Assembly: GCA_016927375.1 (NCBI GenBank)
Contig: JAFGMS010000139.1
Coordinates: 1 to 35,574 of the forward strand
Direction: 5' to 3'
Origin: Anaerolineae bacterium
GTDB lineage: Bacteria; Chloroflexota; Anaerolineae; Aggregatilineales; UBA3940
Length of the DNA stretch: 35,574 bases
Position numbers and translations under genes: made by a program. The stretch's first letter is position 1; each line of letters starts with the position of its first letter. The notes under the pieces are model-generated. The model was not told the origin of the DNA and ran no database searches. It saw only the letters and a list, made by a program, of their open reading frames with translations. Shown one piece after another: positions 32,018 through 35,574 of this stretch.

Positions 32018-33346
32018 ATGTTTGAAAGCCTCAGTGAGAAACTGCAAGACGTTTTCAAAGAACTGCGCAAGCGGGGCAAGCTGAATGAAGCTGATGTCGA
32101 TGCAGCCATGCGTGAAATCCGGCTTGTGCTGCTTGAGGCTGATGTTCATTACAGCGTGGTCAAGACTTTCGTCGCCCGCGTGCGTGAAAGAGCGGTTGGC
32201 ATCGAGGTTGCCAAAAGCCTGACGCCTGGGCAGCAAGTGATCAAGATTGTTCACGAGGAGCTTGTTCAGACTCTGGGGCAGGCCGGCCATCTGGAGCTGA
32301 GTGGAAACACGCCTCACGTGATTTTGTTAGTCGGTTTGCAAGGTTCCGGCAAGACAACCACAGCTGCCAAGCTGGCTCTACATCTGCGGCGTCAAAAGCA
32401 GGTGCCTTTTATGATAGCGGCAGATACCTACCGTCCAGCCGCTGTCGACCAGCTTGTTGCGCTGGGGCGTCAGATCGACATCTCGGTTTATTCCGAGAGT
32501 GGTTCGGCACCACCGCCGCAGATTGCCACCAATGGCGTACAGGCGGCTGCTCGCGCCAATGCCAGCGTGGCCATCATAGACAGTGCCGGCCGGCTGCAAA
32601 TCGACCAGGAAATGATGGGAGAGCTGGCTACCATCAGGGATCGTGTTCATCCCCAGGAAATACTGCTGGTGGCCGACTCAATGACCGGCCAAGAAGCTGT
32701 CAATATCGCGGAGGGTTTTAACAAACAGGTTGGCATCACCGGCTTGATACTTACCAAGGTAGACGGCGATGCGCGCGGTGGCGCAGCCATCTCGATGCGA
32801 GAAGTTACCGGTGTCCCGATTAAGTTTCTGGGCACCAGCGAGAAACTAGACGGGCTCGAGACCTTCGACCCGGATCGGCTTGCCCGGCGTATACTACAAA
32901 TGGGCGATATTCTAGGACTGATCGAGCGGGCTGAAGCGTTGGAGATGCAAGAGGAAGAGGCCTTTGAGCTGGCGGGCAAACTCCGCACTGCCAACTTCAA
33001 CCTCGAAGATCTATATAAACAGCTTCAGCAGGCAAAACGGCTAGGTCCCCTCACTCAGCTCATAGAGATGATCCCTGGGCTGAGCCAGAGTGTCAAACAA
33101 GTATCGCAGGAAGACGTAGATAGACAACTTAAGGTAGTAGAGGCTATAATCAGCTCGATGACGCCAGAGGAAAAAAGGCATCCTAAAGTATTGAATGCCA
33201 GCCGCCGCAAGCGGATTGCAGCAGGGAGTGGAACCTCTGTTCAGGATATCAATCAATTAATGAAGCAGTTTCAGCAGTCGCAAAAGCTGATGAAACAATT
33301 ATCGCGTCAGAAAATACCTGACATCAGAGGACTTTTCGGTCAATAG
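32018..33346 (+). CDS. ffh: signal recognition particle protein Ffh
   Basis: A ~442-residue SRP GTPase that targets nascent membrane proteins. The N domain (MFESLSEKLQDVFKELRKRG) is followed by the G domain with G1 GLQGSGKTTTAAKLA, G3 DSAGR, G4 TKVDGDARGG, and the GTSEKLDGLETFDPDR block. The M domain (~300-442) carries the RNA-binding Ser-Arg-Arg region (PKVLNASRRKRIAAGSGTSVQD). The frame opens at 32000, but MFESL at 32018 is the family start; 32012 is also possible. No clear Shine-Dalgarno is seen. The gene opens a same-strand cluster with rpsP, khpA, rimM and greA, a classic translation/secretion neighbourhood. Confidence 0.96.
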   Translation: MFESLSEKLQDVFKELRKRGKLNEADVDAAMREIRLVLLEADVHYSVVKTFVARVRERAVGIEVAKSLTPGQQVIKIVHEELVQTLGQAGHLELSGNTPHVILLVGLQGSGKTTTAAKLALHLRRQKQVPFMIAADTYRPAAVDQLVALGRQIDISVYSESGSAPPPQIATNGVQAAARANASVAIIDSAGRLQIDQEMMGELATIRDRVHPQEILLVADSMTGQEAVNIAEGFNKQVGITGLILTKVDGDARGGAAISMREVTGVPIKFLGTSEKLDGLETFDPDRLARRILQMGDILGLIERAEALEMQEEEAFELAGKLRTANFNLEDLYKQLQQAKRLGPLTQLIEMIPGLSQSVKQVSQEDVDRQLKVVEAIISSMTPEEKRHPKVLNASRRKRIAAGSGTSVQDINQLMKQFQQSQKLMKQLSRQKIPDIRGLFGQ

Positions 33347-33403
33347 AGCGGTTTGACTATTTGCCGCTTTGTCAAATAAAGAATTAAGGAGTAAGGTGCT
33401 AGC

Positions 33404-33967
33404 ATGGTGCGAATCAGACTGCGTCGTGTTGGGTCAAAAAAGCAGCCGAGCTACCGTATTGTGGTCGCCGACAGCCAAAGCCCCCGCGATGGTCGTTTTA
33501 TTGAAAAGATAGGCTTCTATAATCCGCGTACTGAGCCTGCAACAATGGAGCTGGATGAAGCTCGTGCGCTCTATTGGTTGTCGACTGGGGCACAACCGAG
33601 TGATGCGGTACGCCGTATCATGGACAAACTAGGGACCACTGATCGTCTTGAGCGTTTGCGTAGAGGGGAAGCCATGGAAGCTCTGTTGGCAGAGGCTGAG
33701 GCCATCGAGCGTCCGGCAGTTGACCCACGCACTCGGCGCGATGACCTGCGAGGGCAAGCCAAGGCAAAGAAGAGCAGCCCTGATGTTGAGGTGGAAAGCG
33801 AGGCAGAACCAACTGCTGAGGCCGAGGTGGAAGTCGAAGCTGAAGTCGAAACCGAGGTTGCAGCAGAGGCCGAAACGCAGGTGGACGCTGAGGAAGAAGT
33901 CGAAGCTGAAGCCGAAGTTGAGTCTGAGGCCGAAACCGAGACTGAAGAAGAAGCCGAGTCAGAGTAA
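33404..33967 (+). CDS. rpsP: 30S ribosomal protein S16 with long acidic tail
   Basis: A 187-residue S16. The first ~80 residues are the canonical protein ([34 protein letters not shown]..). Residues ~80-125 add a charged helical region ending in KAKKSS, and residues ~126-187 are an almost pure Glu/Ala/Val/Thr repeat ([13 protein letters not shown]-like) with no aromatic residue. Most bacterial S16 proteins are 75-100 residues, so the tail doubles the protein and is very acidic while the core is basic. AAGGAG lies ahead of the ATG. The tail is encoded by a GAR/GTN-rich internal repeat that may vary in length. It is the second gene of the ffh cluster. Confidence 0.94.
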   Translation: MVRIRLRRVGSKKQPSYRIVVADSQSPRDGRFIEKIGFYNPRTEPATMELDEARALYWLSTGAQPSDAVRRIMDKLGTTDRLERLRRGEAMEALLAEAEAIERPAVDPRTRRDDLRGQAKAKKSSPDVEVESEAEPTAEAEVEVEAEVETEVAAEAETQVDAEEEVEAEAEVESEAETETEEEAESE

Positions 33968-34049
33968 TCTCTCATCGCCCGGATGCGCCACCCACTTGTG
34001 TTCACCGTCATCTACCTCAGCTAACCCGTCAACCTACTAGGAGGGGCCG

Positions 34050-34277
34050 ATGAAGGAACTAATCGAGTACATAGCAAAGGCATTGGTGGACAACCCGTCA
34101 CAGGTAGAAGTGACGGAAATTGAAGGAGCTACTTCTGTCATCCTCGAACTGCGGGTGGCGCAAGAAGATATGGGCCGAGTTATCGGCCGGAGTGGGCGTG
34201 TAGCAAATGCTATGCGCACCTTGTTGCGCGTTGTAGCGGCCAAACAAGGCAAGCGCGTGACACTCGAGATCGTGTGA
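34050..34277 (+). CDS. khpA: KH-domain RNA-binding protein KhpA
   Basis: A 75-residue single type-II KH domain protein. The RNA-binding GxxG loop is IGRSGR (~residues 47-52), followed by the helix VANAMRTLL. AGGAGGGG lies 5 nt before the ATG, an excellent ribosome site. KhpA forms dimers or partners with KhpB in other bacteria to bind small RNAs and mRNAs. The position between rpsP and rimM is the conserved one. It ends 4 bp before rimM's GTG, so translation is probably coupled. Confidence 0.93.
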   Translation: MKELIEYIAKALVDNPSQVEVTEIEGATSVILELRVAQEDMGRVIGRSGRVANAMRTLLRVVAAKQGKRVTLEIV

Positions 34278-34281
34278 GAAA

Positions 34282-34860
34282 GTGCGAGCGAAGCAACCAA
34301 AAGTCCGGCTTAGCCGCCCTACCACAAATGCCGATTCGGGCTCAGGGGGCAGGACCTCTGAGCCTGAATTTTTAGTGGTTGGACAGATCGTGCGGCCGCA
34401 TGGTGTGCGTGGTGAGGTTGGAATGAAGCTCATGACTGCCTACCCGGAGCGGTTGTCACAAATTGGCACATTGTATGTAGGGCCAGAGTATAAACCTCAC
34501 TCAGTTAAGCGTATGCGTCGCCATTCGGCAGGGATGATCGTGCATTTAGAAGGCATGCTTGATCGCAATGACGCAGAGACGCTGCGAGGGATGTTTGTCC
34601 ATATTCATATTGACGATGCTATTCCGCTTGAAGAAGGAGAATATTATCTATTCCAGATCGAGGGGATACAGGTTGTTACTGATACCGGGCAGATACTTGG
34701 CCATCTAACCGATCTGATCGAAACGGGCGCCAACGACGTTTATGTGATCACTACTCCAGAGCAGCAGCAGATCTTGCTCCCAGCTATTCCAGAGGTGATT
34801 CAAACGGTTGATGTCGTCGCTGGCGTAATGACTGTACATCTTCTGGAAGGTTTGTTGTAA
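34282..34860 (+). CDS. rimM: 16S rRNA processing factor RimM
   Basis: A 192-residue assembly factor for the 30S head that binds S19. The N-terminal domain starts at FLVVGQIVRPHGVRGEVGMKLMTAYPERL (~residue 31), and the PRC-barrel domain at EEGEYYLFQIEGIQVVTDTGQILGHLTDLIETGANDVYVI is complete. The start is a GTG at 34282, four bases after khpA; the first ~30 residues are basic and low-complexity and not part of the family core, so a later start is possible. It is adjacent to rpsP and khpA as in most bacteria, but trmD and rplS do not follow. Confidence 0.92.
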   Translation: MRAKQPKVRLSRPTTNADSGSGGRTSEPEFLVVGQIVRPHGVRGEVGMKLMTAYPERLSQIGTLYVGPEYKPHSVKRMRRHSAGMIVHLEGMLDRNDAETLRGMFVHIHIDDAIPLEEGEYYLFQIEGIQVVTDTGQILGHLTDLIETGANDVYVITTPEQQQILLPAIPEVIQTVDVVAGVMTVHLLEGLL

Positions 34861-34862
34861 TT

Positions 34863-35339
34863 ATGGCAAATGGCACATACCCTATGACTAAAGGCATGCT
34901 CGAGGAACTGCGTGCCGAGCTTGAACATAAGATAGAGGTTGAACGCCCAGCTATGGCAGCTCGTCTCAAAACTGCTATAGAGATGGGGGATTTATCTGAA
35001 AATGCCGAGTACCTGTCGGCCAAGGAAGATCAAGGCTTTCTTGAAGGCCGCATACAGGAATTACAACGCACAATCAGAGGCGCAGAGATCATAGATGAGA
35101 GCAAGACAAATGACACACATACTGTCCGGCTGGGCAGCCGGGTGACGGTAGTTGAAGACGGTGAGGGTGAAGCCGAAACTTTTCGGATCGTTGGGCAGGT
35201 TGAAGCCAATCCGTTAGAGGGTAGGATCTCACAGGATTCGCCTGTTGGGCAGGCGCTGGTGGGATGTAAAGTTGGTGATGTCGTGCAAGTTCAGGCGCCT
35301 GCGGGTAAAATGACATTCAAGATTGTTGAGATTGCCTGA
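34863..35339 (+). CDS. greA: transcription elongation factor GreA
   Basis: A 158-residue factor that rescues backtracked RNA polymerase by stimulating transcript cleavage. The N-terminal coiled coil carries the tip acidic residues in IEMGDLSENAEYLSAKEDQGFLEGRI (~residues 38-63). The C-terminal FKBP-like domain (VRLGSRVTVVEDGEGEAETFRIVG, NPLEGRISQDSPVGQALVGCKVGDVVQV) is complete. The length is normal. It begins 2 bp after the rimM stop with no separate ribosome site, so translation is coupled. It is the last gene of the cluster in this window, standing where trmD is usually found. Confidence 0.95.
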   Translation: MANGTYPMTKGMLEELRAELEHKIEVERPAMAARLKTAIEMGDLSENAEYLSAKEDQGFLEGRIQELQRTIRGAEIIDESKTNDTHTVRLGSRVTVVEDGEGEAETFRIVGQVEANPLEGRISQDSPVGQALVGCKVGDVVQVQAPAGKMTFKIVEIA

Positions 35340-35436
35340 TGATTTTGATATGGGTGTGTTTCATTTGAGTTGAGCATAAGCTCCCCGGGCCCAGAGCAAT
35401 TGGTATCTGTTCCCGTCAAGAATGTACCCTGCCCGA

Positions 35437-35574
35437 TTTCCTACAAAGGACTTCTCGGTTTCCAGTAAGGAATGAGCTGGTTTCCTATAAGGATTGGATC
35501 GGCTTCCTATGAGGATTTACTCCAGATCCTATGGGATTTGTGCCGTTTCCTATCAGGATTCGAAGCGTTTCCTA
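35437..35574. repeat. 22-bp palindromic tandem array, continues past the window
   Basis: Six units of 21-22 bp start at 35437, 35459, 35481, 35503, 35525 and 35546, and a seventh is cut by the window end. The consensus is TTTCCTATNAGGATTNNNNNGG; TCCTAT.AGGA is a conserved inverted core and the 3' seven bases vary. It lies ~100 bp after greA. A more degenerate unit may precede it at ~35410. The design is the same as the array at 15841 but the sequence is unrelated. Confidence 0.85.

Overview
The window reads as chromosomal DNA of a moderately GC-rich bacterium, most likely a Chloroflexota (Anaerolineae-like) lineage. This is inferred from a Thr/Pro-linker lipoprotein, a tetratricopeptide-like/Yip1 membrane protein, free-standing acyl-CoA carboxylase subunits, and intergenic spaces packed with small palindromic and heptamer-phased repeats. 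No marker gene in the window proves the phylum. No phage, plasmid, CRISPR array or intact transposase was found.

Layout. 141-2468: a response regulator and a membrane GAF histidine kinase. 2469-3650: a gene graveyard with a frameshifted PIN-domain (VapC-like) remnant cut by a ~210-bp structured repeat, plus an isolated transposon-end motif. 3651-5210: a YfcE-type phosphoesterase and a lipoprotein. 5211-6046: non-coding, with a MITE. 6047-11199: a second GAF histidine kinase, a small membrane protein, a flippase-like membrane protein and an FAD oxidoreductase whose 3' end runs into an antisense tRNA-Gly(CCC). 11300-15698 (minus): an acyl-CoA carboxylase operon (small membrane protein, carboxyltransferase, biotin carboxylase, biotin carrier). 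15699-16531: a repeat island with a 13-unit 21-bp palindromic array. 16532-19366 (minus): an S9 peptidase and an endonuclease III. 19367-21827: palindromes, a half thioredoxin, mobA and a convergent Yip1 protein. 21880-22052: an IS66-type MITE with a perfect 8-bp target duplication. 22157-23929: formate-tetrahydrofolate ligase. 24376-27694: an aldo/keto reductase, rho, and a nitrilase-fold protein lacking its catalytic cysteine. 27840-28046: the second copy of the structured repeat. 28083-30226: threonine aldolase overlapping a degenerate CPBP-type membrane protein. 30337-31722 (minus): der. 32018-35339: ffh-rpsP-khpA-rimM-greA, a conserved translation/secretion cluster with greA where trmD is usual. 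35437 to the end: a 22-bp palindromic array running off the window.

The genes are mostly housekeeping. Two-component sensing sits on the left, one-carbon and acyl-CoA carboxylation metabolism in the middle, and ribosome/SRP biogenesis on the right. The unusual content is intergenic: a diverged ~210-nt repeat with conserved pairing that may be an orphan non-coding RNA (a HEARO/omega-RNA-like identity is a testable guess), several different 21/22-bp palindromic tandem arrays, heptamer-phased spacers at six or more loci, and at least three MITE-like elements. The most striking protein oddity is the nitrilase-superfamily protein with Gly in place of the active-site Cys.
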